64,000 nucleotides of DNA from an uncultured Prevotellaceae bacterium (GCA_900315455.1 OMZE01000021.1:1-64000); one strand, 5' to 3'; counted from the stretch's first letter, positions 33,792 through 43,251 are shown. The notes: generated from the letters alone by a model not told the origin. Numbers and translations: made by a program.

Positions 33792-33854
33792 TGTATTAAA
33801 AGCCGTTCTCCTGTATTAAAAGCCGTTCTCCGTATGTTGCGACTTTGTCGCAAC
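33792..33854. repeat. diverged member of the 39-bp palindromic family
   Basis: A 20-bp string TGTATTAAAAGCCGTTCTCC occurs twice (33792-33811 and 33812-33831). It is followed by CGTATGTTGCGAC and its complement, so GTTGCGAC-TTT-GTCGCAAC (33836-33854) is a perfect 8-bp stem. The unit matches those at 42.6 and 60.7 kb. The rest of the 413-base gap (33579-33991) is AT-rich with no other clear feature. Confidence 0.85.
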
Positions 33855-33991
33855 CCTATCTCAACCCTATAACAACTAGCAAAGGCTTGAAATATCCATC
33901 CCCCAAAAACATTAGGGTATAGATTCTTTCTTATGTTTTGCAGAATGAAAAAAAATGTTTATTTTCGCAACGTCATACAAATAGAATCATA

Positions 33992-34576
33992 ATGAAAACA
34001 AACATCAATAGCAAATTGGGCTTCGGCGTTGCAACAATGTCATTGCTCATGATGATCACCCTGACAGGTTGCGGTGACAAAAAAGCGCCGGAGAATAATG
34101 ATGCCGTAGAAAATGGAAAGCAGGAACAGACGGTTGCCACCGCAGAGCGTATCGATACCGTGGCGGATGTCTTGCCTGTTGACATCCAGGACGTTGCGGC
34201 AGAAGAGCCTGTAGCGGAGACACCGAAAGCCGCAACCTTGCATCCTGTTTACATGGGGGTGTGGGGCACCGTCGGCGGGACGGGGTTCAACTTCGACATG
34301 GATGGCACCACGGGCAGTTACATCCCCTTCGACATGGCAGAGGGAAAGGAGTATGGCGCACGCCGACAGTTGAAACTCGTCTCCTACAACCCCAGCACCG
34401 GCGACTGCGTCATCGATGCGTTCCTCAAGGGGAAGTATATCGGTAGGTTCGTCGGTATCTTCGAGGAGGAAGAAGTGGATACCGGGGATGGCGAAACACA
34501 TTGCCTGCAGGCATATAATGGAATTTTCAAGAGCGTGAATGGCGACAGCCTCCCCTTCAGCTTCCATTTCGACTGA
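33992..34576 (+). CDS. exported lipoprotein of unknown function
   Basis: 194 residues from the ATG at 33992 (MKTNINSKLGFGVATMSLLM), with a lipoprotein signal ending TLTGC (Cys27). A long acidic, disordered linker (about residues 30-85) leads to a small beta domain with YMGVWGTVGGTGFNFDMDG and AYNGIFKSVNGD. The domain is calycin-like in strand pattern, but I cannot place it. A terminator follows at 34679. Confidence 0.7.
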   Translation: MKTNINSKLGFGVATMSLLMMITLTGCGDKKAPENNDAVENGKQEQTVATAERIDTVADVLPVDIQDVAAEEPVAETPKAATLHPVYMGVWGTVGGTGFNFDMDGTTGSYIPFDMAEGKEYGARRQLKLVSYNPSTGDCVIDAFLKGKYIGRFVGIFEEEEVDTGDGETHCLQAYNGIFKSVNGDSLPFSFHFD

Positions 34577-34678
34577 TAGTTTTATTCTAGTTGATTCGCA
34601 TCGCTCATCAGCAAACGCTTTTTCGGATAGAAAAGGGATTTCCCTTCTTCCAACCATAGGCTCCAAGGGCGCAACATT

Positions 34679-34712
34679 AAAAGAGGTGGAACTTTTCGGT
34701 TCCACCTCTTTT
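34679..34712. terminator. bidirectional terminator
   Basis: AAAAGAGGTGGAAC (34679-34692) pairs with 34699-34712, with a TTTTCG-type loop and T runs on both sides. It ends the lipoprotein gene on the plus strand and nifJ on the minus strand. Confidence 0.9.
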
Positions 34713-34797
34713 ATAAATATCATGTCAATAATGACTTTCGTGAACAACTTCGGCTGAAAGACAATTCTCAAAGTTCATTCGGCCGAAGACTGGCAAT

Positions 34798-37700
34798 TTA
34801 CTCCTCCCAGTTCTCCTCCGTCTTGCGGACGTAGGTCTTGTAGCGGAGTTGTGCCATGCGCTGTGCCTCAGCGAAGAGTTCCTCTGCCTCATTGGGATAA
34901 GCCTTCTTCACAGAGAGATAACGCACCTCACCCAAGAGGAAGTCGTGGAACTTGCTCCAGTCGGGCTCCTTAGAGTCGAGTGAGAACGGGTTCTTGCCTT
35001 CCTCGCCGAGGGCGGGATTGTAGCGCCAGAGATGCCAGTAACCGCACTCCACAGCCTTCTTCTCCTCAGCCTGGCTCTTGCCCATGCCACCCTTGGCCTT
35101 CAGACCGTGGTTGATACATGGTGCATAGGCGATGACCACTGACGGACCATGCCATGCCTCAGCCTCGCGGATGGCCTTCAGACACTGGGCGTGGTCGGCA
35201 CCCATGGCAATCTGTGCTACATACACATAGCCGTAGGTGGTGGCAATCATGCCAAGGTCTTTCTTGCGGATGCGCTTGCCCTGTGCGGCAAACTGTGCGA
35301 TGGCACCAAGCGGAGTGGCCTTGGATGCCTGACCACCGGTGTTGGAGTAAACCTCGGTGTCGAGCACCAGGATGTTCACATCCTCGCCAGAGGCAATCAC
35401 ATGGTCGAGACCACCGTAGCCAATATCATAGGAGGCACCGTCGCCACCGATAATCCACTGCGAACGCTTCACCAGATAGTGGTCGAGGGTCTTCAGTTCG
35501 TTGCAGAACTCGCAACCAGCCTCTGCACCACCGGCGATGAACTCGCGTAGTTTCGGAGCAATCTCCTTGGTCTTGTCGGCATCCTCGCGGTTGGCAATCC
35601 ACTCTGCGGCGAGTTCCCTGAACTCTGCGGGGCACTGCTCGTTGGCTGTAGCCTCGGAGAGCAACTTGGCCACACGCTCCTTCATCTTCTTGTTACCGAG
35701 GGCCATACCGAGACCGAACTCGCAGAAGTCCTCGAACAGGGAGTTGTTGAACACCGGGCCCTGACCCTTCTCGTTCTTCGTGTATGGAGTAGATGGGATG
35801 GAGGCGGAATAGATGCTCGAGCAACCTGTGGCGTTGGCAATCATCTGACGGTCGCCGAAGAGTTGGCTGATGAGTTTCACATAAGGTGTCTCACCGCAAC
35901 CGGCACAGGCTCCAGAGAACTCAAACAGCGGCTGGGCAAACTGCGAGTTCTTCACGTTCGACTTGATGTCGACGAGGTCTTGCTTCGACTTCACGTTCTT
36001 CACGCAGTACTCCCAGTTCTTGGCCTCTTGCTTCATCACCTCGGCATCGGGGTTGAACGGAGCCATGGTGAGGGCCTTGCCGAGTTTCGGGTTGCCCGGG
36101 CAGATGTCGGCGCAGTTGCCGCAACCCAGACAGTCGAGCACGGAAACCTGAATGACGAAGTTCATGCCCTTCATGGCCTTCGGGGCCTTCATCTCTATCG
36201 TCTTGCCGGCAAAACCGCCAATCTCGTTCTCATCGAGCACGAACGGACGGATGGCAGCGTGAGGACAGATGTAGGCACACTGGTTACACTGGATACAGTT
36301 GTCGGGGTTCCACACGGGTACGAATGCCTCCACACCACGCTTCTCATAAGCAGCGGTGCCCACTTCCCATGAACCGTCGGTAGTGCCGTGGTTCACGAAT
36401 GCGCTGACGGGCAGCAGGTCGCCGGCCTGGGCGTTGATGGGGCGCACCACTTCTTTCACGAAAGCAGGAGCATCGTCCACCTTCTCGGGATCATCGGGCA
36501 AGTTGGCCCATGCGGGGTCAACGTCAAATTTCTTGTACTCACCACCACGGTCTACGGCAGCGTAGTTCTTGTCGATGATGTCCTGACCCTTCGAGCCATA
36601 CGACTTCACGATGAACTTCTTCATCTGCTCTACAGCGAGTTCCTCGGGAATCACCTGGGTGATGCGGAAGAAGGCCGACTGGAGGATGGTGTTGGTGCGG
36701 TTGCCAAGGCCAATCTCCTGGGCTATCTTCGTGGCGTTGATGGTATAAACGGTGATATTGTTCTCTGCGAAGTAGCGCTTCACCTTGTTGGGCATGAAGC
36801 GGGCAAGTTCCTCACCCTCAAAAATGGTGTTGAGGAGGAAGGTGCCGTTCTTCTGCAGGCCACGGGTCACGTCATACATGTGCAGGTAAGCCTGTACGTG
36901 GCAAGCCACGAAGTTGGGGGTGGTCACCAGATAGGTGGAGCGGATGGGCTCGTCGCCAAAGCGCAGGTGTGAGCAGGTGAAACCGCCCGACTTCTTCGAG
37001 TCATAACTGAAGTAGGCCTGGCAATACTTGTCGGTGTTGTCGCCGATAATCTTCACGGAGTTCTTGTTGGCACCCACCGTACCGTCGGCACCCAGTCCGT
37101 AGAACTTGGCCTGGTACATGCTCTTGCCGCCGAGAGCCAACTCGGGAACGACAGGAAGAGAGGTGAAGGTGACGTCGTCGACAATGCCGATGGTGAAGTG
37201 GTTCTTCGGCTCAGGCATGGCGAGGTTGTTGAACACGGAGATAATCTGGGCGGGAGTGGTGTCGTGAGAACCAAGACCGTAGCGGCCGCCAACGATGAGC
37301 GGACGGTCTTCCACTTCGTAGTAAGCCGACTTCACATCGAGGTAGAGGGGCTCACCTTCGGCACCGGGCTCCTTCGTGCGGTCGAGAACGGCAATGCGCT
37401 TCACCGACTTGGGCACAGAGGCCAGCAGGTGCTTGATGGAGAACGGACGGTAGAGGTGAACGCTGATCATACCCACTTTCTCGCCGTTGGCGTTCAGGTG
37501 GTCGATGGCCTCGCGGGCAGCATCGGTGGCCGAACCCATGAGGATAATCATGCGGTCGGCATCCTCGGCTCCGTAGTAGGAGAAGAGGTGATACTCGCGG
37601 CCGGTAATCTCGCTGATCTTGGCGAGGTACTCTTCCACTACCTCGGGCACACTGTCATAATAGTTGTTGCAGGCCTCGCGGTGGGTGAAGAAGGTCTCGG

Positions 37701-38370
37701 GATTCTCGGCAGTACCGCGGGTGACAGGGCGCTCAGGGGTGAGGGCACGGTCGCGGAAACGCTTGATGTCGGCCTCGTCAACCAACGGGAGGATGTCCTC
37801 GTTGTCGAGACGCTCAATCTTGTGGTACTCGTGAGAGGTGCGGAAACCGTCGAAGAAGTTGATGAAAGGCACACAGGTCTTCAGAGAAGCCAGGTGGGCT
37901 ACGGCGGTGAGGTCCATTACCTCCTGCACACTGCCCTCGCAGAGCATGGCAAAACCGGTCTGGCGGCATGCCATCACATCCTGGTGGTCACCAAAGATAC
38001 AGAGGGAGTGGGATGCCAGCGTACGGGCAGATACGTCGAAGACGCAGGGCAGCAACTCACCGGCAATCTTGTACATGTTGGGAATCATGAGCAACAAGCC
38101 TTGAGAGGCTGTGAAGGTGGTGGTGAGAGCACCTGCCTGCAGTGAACCGTGAACGGCACCGGCAGCACCGGCCTCCGACTGCATTTCCTGCACGGCAACA
38201 GTCTGGCCCCAGAGGTTCTTGCGGCCACGGGCGGCCCATTCGTCTACGTGCTCCGCCATGGGTGACGACGGGGTGATGGGGTAGATGGCGGCTACCTCGC
38301 TGAACATATAACTGATATGCGCAGCAGCCTCATTACCATCACAAGTGATAAATTTCTTTTCCTTTGCCAT
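34798..38370 (-). CDS. nifJ: pyruvate:ferredoxin (flavodoxin) oxidoreductase
   Basis: 1190 residues, the full length of the single-chain enzyme. In order: domain I with YPITPSSPMAEHVDEWAARG; the gamma-type domain (GLGADGTVGANKNSVKIIG); two [4Fe-4S] clusters in CIQCNQCAYICPH and CLGCGNCADICPG; and the TPP domain with GACAGCGETPYVKLI, WIIGGDGASYDIGYGG and NTGGQASKATPLG. It oxidises pyruvate to acetyl-CoA and CO2, reducing ferredoxin, the standard anaerobic route in Bacteroidales. No partner genes are adjacent. Confidence 0.97.
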   Translation of the reverse strand: MAKEKKFITCDGNEAAAHISYMFSEVAAIYPITPSSPMAEHVDEWAARGRKNLWGQTVAVQEMQSEAGAAGAVHGSLQAGALTTTFTASQGLLLMIPNMYKIAGELLPCVFDVSARTLASHSLCIFGDHQDVMACRQTGFAMLCEGSVQEVMDLTAVAHLASLKTCVPFINFFDGFRTSHEYHKIERLDNEDILPLVDEADIKRFRDRALTPERPVTRGTAENPETFFTHREACNNYYDSVPEVVEEYLAKISEITGREYHLFSYYGAEDADRMIILMGSATDAAREAIDHLNANGEKVGMISVHLYRPFSIKHLLASVPKSVKRIAVLDRTKEPGAEGEPLYLDVKSAYYEVEDRPLIVGGRYGLGSHDTTPAQIISVFNNLAMPEPKNHFTIGIVDDVTFTSLPVVPELALGGKSMYQAKFYGLGADGTVGANKNSVKIIGDNTDKYCQAYFSYDSKKSGGFTCSHLRFGDEPIRSTYLVTTPNFVACHVQAYLHMYDVTRGLQKNGTFLLNTIFEGEELARFMPNKVKRYFAENNITVYTINATKIAQEIGLGNRTNTILQSAFFRITQVIPEELAVEQMKKFIVKSYGSKGQDIIDKNYAAVDRGGEYKKFDVDPAWANLPDDPEKVDDAPAFVKEVVRPINAQAGDLLPVSAFVNHGTTDGSWEVGTAAYEKRGVEAFVPVWNPDNCIQCNQCAYICPHAAIRPFVLDENEIGGFAGKTIEMKAPKAMKGMNFVIQVSVLDCLGCGNCADICPGNPKLGKALTMAPFNPDAEVMKQEAKNWEYCVKNVKSKQDLVDIKSNVKNSQFAQPLFEFSGACAGCGETPYVKLISQLFGDRQMIANATGCSSIYSASIPSTPYTKNEKGQGPVFNNSLFEDFCEFGLGMALGNKKMKERVAKLLSEATANEQCPAEFRELAAEWIANREDADKTKEIAPKLREFIAGGAEAGCEFCNELKTLDHYLVKRSQWIIGGDGASYDIGYGGLDHVIASGEDVNILVLDTEVYSNTGGQASKATPLGAIAQFAAQGKRIRKKDLGMIATTYGYVYVAQIAMGADHAQCLKAIREAEAWHGPSVVIAYAPCINHGLKAKGGMGKSQAEEKKAVECGYWHLWRYNPALGEEGKNPFSLDSKEPDWSKFHDFLLGEVRYLSVKKAYPNEAEELFAEAQRMAQLRYKTYVRKTEENWEE

Positions 38371-38432
38371 TGTTTAATGTTAAGTGTTTAATGGGTTATG
38401 TAATGTTTGTGTATATGTTGTTGTCGATAACG

Positions 38433-39620
38433 TCAATAGAGGAAACCCAACAGCCACAGCGGTATCTGGTTGTCCTTGCCCACCTCGGTGTGGTAACGGG
38501 CGTAGATGGTGTCGGGACGGGGCTTCTGACGGCTTGGACGGGAGGCATCGCACACCAGGAACTTTTGCTTGCCGTCGATGAGGTAGTGCTTCTCCTTGCC
38601 CGACTGGTTCACCTTGTGGTCCTTCCAGAGGGAGTTGACGAAAAACGCCTCCATCACGTCTTGTATCTCCACCTTGCTGGGGTAGATGGCGTAGAGCAGG
38701 TTGGAGTTGTGGAGCATCACCTTCGTGGGCTTCTTGGGGAACGACTGCCCCACGGGGTAAATCATGTTGAGCAAGCGGGCATCGGCGAGATACTTGATGT
38801 AGTTCATCACCGTGGCACGGCTGGTCTCGATGTCGATGGCCAACTGACTGATATTGGGGGCTTTCGGACCGTCGACAGCCAATTCGTAGAACAGGCGCTT
38901 GATCTTGGTGAGATATTTCAACTCTATCTGCTTGATGAGGAGGATGTCGACCTCGGTCATCATGTTCATCGTCTTCAGCAGGTTCTCGGAATAGTTGCGG
39001 TGCTCCTGGAAGAAGGGATAGAATCCGTGGTGCACATAGTCCTGGAAATAGTCCTGCGGACGCACCTTGGGCAACACCTGCTTGATGATGTGCTCATGGT
39101 CGGAGAGTATCTCGTCGAGGGTGTAGGCCTGGAAATCATTGCCCGTCTTCAAGTTGAGGAACTCACGGAAGGAGAAACCACGGAGGTTGTAACTGTGGAC
39201 GATGCCGTTGAGTTCGGGGTTCTCTTCCTTCAGACGCATCACGCTCGAACCGGTGAACACAATCTTCAGGTCGGGGAAACGGTCGTAGCACTTGCGAAGA
39301 CTCTCACTCCAGTTGTGCTGCTTGAACACCTGGTCGATGAGGAGCACACGGCCGCCTTGCTCGTAGAATCGGGCGGCAAACTCCTCGATGCCGTATTTCT
39401 GGAAGAAGAAGTTGTTGAGGTTGACATACAGGCACTGCCTGTCGCGGGTGTCGAAATTCTCTTTCGCATACTGCAGCAAAAAGGTGGTCTTGCCCACGCC
39501 ACGGGTGCCCTTGATGCCGATAAGACGGTCGTTCCAGTCTATCTCGTCCATCAAGCCACGGCGCACAGGAGCACAAGTGTGCTCTACCAGATAAGAGTGC
39601 GTACGGAAAAAGGCATCCAT
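38433..39620 (-). CDS. AAA ATPase with DUF4143 domain
   Basis: 395 residues from the ATG at 39620 (MDAFFRTHSYLVEHTCAPVR). Walker A is GTRGVGKTTFLLQY and the Walker B-like strand is VLLIDQVFK. The C-terminal half is DUF4143 (FYELAVDGPKAPNISQLAID, then a winged-helix-like segment and YAIYPSKVEIQDVMEAFFV). This common bacterial family has no agreed role. Some members are linked to toxin or DNA-associated functions. It is divergent from the ATP-grasp gene and has its own promoter. Confidence 0.85.
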   Translation of the reverse strand: MDAFFRTHSYLVEHTCAPVRRGLMDEIDWNDRLIGIKGTRGVGKTTFLLQYAKENFDTRDRQCLYVNLNNFFFQKYGIEEFAARFYEQGGRVLLIDQVFKQHNWSESLRKCYDRFPDLKIVFTGSSVMRLKEENPELNGIVHSYNLRGFSFREFLNLKTGNDFQAYTLDEILSDHEHIIKQVLPKVRPQDYFQDYVHHGFYPFFQEHRNYSENLLKTMNMMTEVDILLIKQIELKYLTKIKRLFYELAVDGPKAPNISQLAIDIETSRATVMNYIKYLADARLLNMIYPVGQSFPKKPTKVMLHNSNLLYAIYPSKVEIQDVMEAFFVNSLWKDHKVNQSGKEKHYLIDGKQKFLVCDASRPSRQKPRPDTIYARYHTEVGKDNQIPLWLLGFLY

Positions 39621-39671
39621 AGTTTGTCCTTTGAAATATAGTGCAAAAAGCGCTGATCGTTGATTAGAATG

Positions 39672-39703
39672 CAAAGATAAGTATTTTTCTCGGTATTTGC
39701 AAA
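39672..39703 (-). promoter_or_regulatory. ATPase gene promoter
   Basis: On the minus strand TTTG (39703-39700), 20 bases, then TATCTTTG (39679-39672). It lies back-to-back with the plus-strand promoter at 39711. Confidence 0.68.
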
Positions 39704-39710
39704 GTGTGGT

Positions 39711-39741
39711 TTGCAAATTATTTATTTTTTTACTATTTTTG
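39711..39741 (+). promoter_or_regulatory. ATP-grasp gene promoter
   Basis: TTTG at 39711-39714, 19 bases, then TATTTTTG at 39734-39741. Confidence 0.68.
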
Positions 39742-39767
39742 CATCATAATCGTCAGCATTAAGCGTT

Positions 39768-40856
39768 TTGGAACATCTTCGGCTACCCAATGGGGAGAAA
39801 ATGGCGGGGGTGGGACATGTGTTCAATCCCGACCACGACATCGCCCTGGCCTTCGGAAAGGAGGGCTTCACGCCTCCCGCGGCAGGAAGGGGGATGCGCA
39901 ATGACCTGGCGTTCCTGCCTGCTATATGGGCGGAGAAGGGCGACTTGGTGGTGGTCGACAACCCTGCCATGGCGCAGGAGATGGCAAAACCGCTGAAATG
40001 GCTCCTCGCTGATGTGGATTTCGTGGCGATGGGTGAGGTGAAAAACCGGGCTGCCGACGGCTTCGTGGTGAGGCCCTGGGGATGGAACCGCGCCTTGAGG
40101 CATCAGTTGTCGAGGGCGGGCATACCCGAGGATTGTCTCCCTTCAAAAGAGGGGTTGGACAGGTTGCGGAGAATGTCGCACCGCGCCACTTCCATACCGC
40201 TGCTGCAAGCCCTGGTGGATGGCAGCGAAGCGATGGTGGGGGAGCGTTCCGACGTGACCGACATCGATGACCTGCTGCGCCTGAACGAAAAATATGGGCG
40301 GATGGTGCTGAAGGCACCATGGAGTAGCAGCGGCAGGGGGGTGCGTTTCGTGGAGCAATGGCCCTCTGCCAACGTCATGGGCTTCGCACGGAATGTCATC
40401 GCCCGACAGGGGAGTATCATCGTGGAACCTTGCTATGAGAGGGTGATGGACTTTGCCATGGAGTTTGTGGCCGATGGCAAGGGAATGGCGGAATACCGCG
40501 GACTTTCGCTCTTCCATACCGTCAACGGGGCTTATGTGGGCAACTTGCTCGCTTCCGAGGAGGAGAAGTGGCAGACTCTTGCACAACATGTTGACCCTGC
40601 AGCGCTCCACCAGGTGAAGAAAGTGGTGGAGAAGGTGGTGGGAGAATGGTGCTGCGACTGCTACGACGGTCCTTTCGGCGTAGACATGATGGTGGTGCGC
40701 CAACAGCATGGCTTCGCGCTGCATCCGTGTGTGGAGGTGAACCTGCGCCGCACTATGGGTCACGTGGCGCTCGACGTGGCAAAGAAAACCCGAAGCCAAT
40801 ACCGCGTCATGCGCATAGCCTACGAAAACGGAACATACCGCCTAAGATTGGAATAA
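39768..40856 (+). CDS. ATP-grasp-like protein of unknown function
   Basis: 362 residues if begun at 39768. A Met at 39801 (MAGVGHVFNPDHDIALAFG) is an equally good start, and in either case the leader is short. The nucleotide-binding strand VLKAPWSSSGRGVRFV is typical of ATP-grasp folds, and the later VEPCYERVMDFAMEF, GPFGVDMMV and HPCVEVNLRRTMG supply acidic metal-site residues. The N-terminal domain (FNPDHDIALA, then NDLAFLPAIWAEKGD) is shared by uncharacterised Bacteroidetes homologues. ATP-dependent ligation of a carboxylate is inferred and the substrate is not known. Confidence 0.8.
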   Translation: MEHLRLPNGEKMAGVGHVFNPDHDIALAFGKEGFTPPAAGRGMRNDLAFLPAIWAEKGDLVVVDNPAMAQEMAKPLKWLLADVDFVAMGEVKNRAADGFVVRPWGWNRALRHQLSRAGIPEDCLPSKEGLDRLRRMSHRATSIPLLQALVDGSEAMVGERSDVTDIDDLLRLNEKYGRMVLKAPWSSSGRGVRFVEQWPSANVMGFARNVIARQGSIIVEPCYERVMDFAMEFVADGKGMAEYRGLSLFHTVNGAYVGNLLASEEEKWQTLAQHVDPAALHQVKKVVEKVVGEWCCDCYDGPFGVDMMVVRQQHGFALHPCVEVNLRRTMGHVALDVAKKTRSQYRVMRIAYENGTYRLRLE

Positions 40857-40918
40857 TAGCCATTCTGGTCTTACGACGAAAAGATTTATGTATATAATCT
40901 ACTTAAAAACATTATCAA

Positions 40919-42571
40919 ATGAGAAAAATGCTCTTCATGTGCTTCACGGCACTCTTCATGACAGTTTCTGCTCAGCAAAACTACCACTCTGAAGTGTGGT
41001 CGCCCGACAATGGCAACGGCACTTACACCAACCCTGTCATCAATGCGGATTACAGCGACCCCGACGTGTGCGTGGTGGGCGACGACTATTACCTCACTGC
41101 CAGTTCCTTCCAGTGCATTCCCGGACTGCCCATACTCCACTCCAGAGACTTGGTAAACTGGGAAATCATCGGATATGCCGTGATGGAACTTCAACCCCGC
41201 GAGGTGTTCGACACACCAAGCCACGGCAATGGCATCTGGGCTCCGAGCATCAGATACCATAACGGGGAATTCTATATCTACTGGGGTGACCCGGATTATG
41301 GGGTGTTCATGGTGAAAACCAAAGACCCGGCAGGGGAATGGACGGAACCGCTCTGCGTCATTCCGGGGAAGGGGATGATAGACACTTGCCCGCTATGGGA
41401 CGACGACGGTCGTTGTTACTTGGTAAATGGATGGGCAAACAGCCGCTCGAGGTTCGCCTCGGTAATCACCGTGCGTGAACTCAATGCGGAGGGAACAAAA
41501 CCTATATCGCAACCCGTCATTGTCTTCGACGGCAACGGCACGGAGAACCGCACCTGCGAGGGACCGAAGTTCTACAAGCGGGAGGGGTGGTACTGGATCA
41601 TGTGCCCGGCAGGGGGAGTGCCCACGGGATTCCAACTCGCCATGCGTGCCAAGACTCCTTACGGGCCTTATGAGGCGAAGAAGGTGCTGGCACAGGGTAA
41701 CACCAATATCAACGGCCCTCACCAGGGGGGATGGGTGCACACTGCTATGGGGGAGGACTGGTTCCTGCATTTCCAAGACAAGGAATGTTATGGCAGGGTG
41801 GTACACCTACAGCCCGTGACATGGCGCGACAATTGGCCCGTGATGGGGGTGGACAACGACGGTGACTACTGTGGTGAACCGGTGGTGACCTACCGCAAAC
41901 CCAAGACAAGGATGGCATGGCAGGTGGTGAACCCCGTGGAGAGCGATGAGTTTTCGGCTCCCACCACAGGACTGCAGTGGCAATGGCAGGCCAACTACCA
42001 ACAGGTGTTCGGCATGCCCACGGCGTTCGGCACTTACCGCGTCTACAATCACAAGCACAGGACGGATGCCGTAAACCTCTTCGATGTGCCCAACATGCTC
42101 TTGCAGAAGACACCCGCCGACAACTTCACCGCCACAACGAAGATACGGCTTACCTCGAAGGCTGACAACCAGATGGGTGGACTCATCATGATGGGGCTCG
42201 ACTATTCGGCGCTAGTGGCGAAGAGGGTGGGCGACGAGTTCATGCTCCAGCAACTCATCTGTCAGGCTGCCGACAAGAACAAGCCCGAGAGGGTAGTCTC
42301 CATTGCCACACTCCAACCCACGGAGCGGGATGTCATCGACTACAAACCAGGAATACACCTCGATATCTACCTCCGCATGGTGGTGGCAGAAGGGAAATGT
42401 AGGTTCTACTATAGTCTCGACGGGAAGAAATTCAAAGCCGCAGGAGAGGAGTTCAAGATGAAAGAGGGAAAATGGATAGGCGCAAAAATCGGCCTCTTGA
42501 GCGTAGAACCCGATGGAAACACCGACCGAGGATGGCTCGAAGCCGACTGGTTCAGAGTGACCAAAAAGTAA
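40919..42571 (+). CDS. secreted glycoside hydrolase family 43 enzyme
   Basis: 550 residues with a signal peptide (MRKMLFMCFTALFMTVSAQ). The five-bladed propeller catalytic triad is readable: Asp in NADYSDPDVC, Asp in MIDTCPLWDDDG and Glu in CEGPKFYKREG. A C-terminal concanavalin-like sandwich, typical of GH43 members (about residues 330-550), ends GWLEADWFRVTKK. Activity is likely on arabino- or xylo-oligosaccharides, as in other gut Bacteroidales, but the exact linkage is open. No SusC/SusD pair is nearby, so this is an orphan rather than part of a polysaccharide utilisation locus. Confidence 0.9.
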   Translation: MRKMLFMCFTALFMTVSAQQNYHSEVWSPDNGNGTYTNPVINADYSDPDVCVVGDDYYLTASSFQCIPGLPILHSRDLVNWEIIGYAVMELQPREVFDTPSHGNGIWAPSIRYHNGEFYIYWGDPDYGVFMVKTKDPAGEWTEPLCVIPGKGMIDTCPLWDDDGRCYLVNGWANSRSRFASVITVRELNAEGTKPISQPVIVFDGNGTENRTCEGPKFYKREGWYWIMCPAGGVPTGFQLAMRAKTPYGPYEAKKVLAQGNTNINGPHQGGWVHTAMGEDWFLHFQDKECYGRVVHLQPVTWRDNWPVMGVDNDGDYCGEPVVTYRKPKTRMAWQVVNPVESDEFSAPTTGLQWQWQANYQQVFGMPTAFGTYRVYNHKHRTDAVNLFDVPNMLLQKTPADNFTATTKIRLTSKADNQMGGLIMMGLDYSALVAKRVGDEFMLQQLICQAADKNKPERVVSIATLQPTERDVIDYKPGIHLDIYLRMVVAEGKCRFYYSLDGKKFKAAGEEFKMKEGKWIGAKIGLLSVEPDGNTDRGWLEADWFRVTKK

Positions 42572-42593
42572 AAAACAGAATACCAGGTAAGCA

Positions 42594-42668
42594 ACAGCCG
42601 TCTCGTATGTCGCTATATCATAGCGACCAATTAAAGCCGTCCCGTATGTCGTGATTTCATCGCGACCA
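42594..42668. repeat. two 39-bp palindromic units
   Basis: Stems at 42609-42627 (GTCGCTAT-ATC-ATAGCGAC) and 42648-42666 (GTCGTGAT-TTC-ATCGCGAC), exactly 39 bases apart. The second has one G.T pair that is tolerated only in RNA. They are followed by CAA and linked by AAGCCGTCCCGTAT. Confidence 0.92.
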
Positions 42669-42716
42669 AAAGATAAAAACATGCCTAAAATCTCCTAATT
42701 TAGCAAGTTACAAAAA

Positions 42717-42741
42717 AGCGACAGCCTTTCGGGCTGTCGCT
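42717..42741 (-). terminator. terminator of the His-rich protein gene
   Basis: AGCGACAGCC (42717-42726) pairs with 42732-42741 around TTTCG. On the minus strand it is followed by six T. Confidence 0.88.
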
Positions 42742-42767
42742 ATATGTTTATGGGTATGTAACTATAA

Positions 42768-43001
42768 CTATGTGTTAATATAAACATAGATATATGCCAA
42801 TACTACACCTATGGCCAACGCTACCATCGTCCAGTAGGTAATCTTCGTTGCAAGTTTGCGGCGACGGATAGATGAGAGACCGTGGCGCTTGAAACGCTCG
42901 GAATCATCTGCATGCCGATGCTTGTGCTTCTTGCTGCTCGAATGATGGTGATGGTGGTGGCTCGAAGAACTGCTGCTCCTGCTCTCGTCAGAACTACTCA
43001 T
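42768..43001 (-). CDS. Ser/His-rich small membrane protein
   Basis: 77 residues. The first 35 are Ser, His and Lys with six consecutive His (SSSSSSHHHHHHSSSKKHKH), followed by a basic region (SIRRRKLATKI) and one C-terminal membrane helix (WTMVALAIGVVLAYIYVYI). The topology is probably a cytosolic basic head with a C-tail anchor. The His run could bind Ni, Zn or Cu. No family is recognised. It has a terminator downstream at 42717, which supports a real transcript. Confidence 0.7.
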   Translation of the reverse strand: MSSSDESRSSSSSSHHHHHHSSSKKHKHRHADDSERFKRHGLSSIRRRKLATKITYWTMVALAIGVVLAYIYVYINT

Positions 43002-43170
43002 GTTGTTTAAGATATGTTTCCACGGACACTAATTTGTCCTTTGGTTAATAATGCATATTTCCGGAATGAAAAACCGGTGGTTCGCTGCAAAATTACAAAT
43101 CTTTCATTATAGCGGGCAACATAGAGTCCTAATAATTGTTAAAAACAGGGTGCGCATCAATATATTACAT

Positions 43171-43198
43171 GAAAAAGGCGGGTTATCCCGCCTTTTTC
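43171..43198. terminator. terminator of hppA
   Basis: GAAAAAGGCGGG (43171-43182), TTAT, then the complement to 43198, with A and T runs on both strands. Confidence 0.92.
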
Positions 43199-43251
43199 TA
43201 TGCAGCCGTAGGCTACAACACTTCCATTTTCAAAAGAAATGTTGGACTAAC

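Noticed and set aside
38364-39641. 425-codon plus-strand frame opposite the DUF4143 ATPase
   Set aside because: The minus strand has Walker A and a promoter. The plus frame has no motifs.
42900-42990. His tag as vector contamination
   Set aside because: The His codons are embedded in a Ser/Lys-rich gene with native flanks and a terminator. No vector sequence is nearby.
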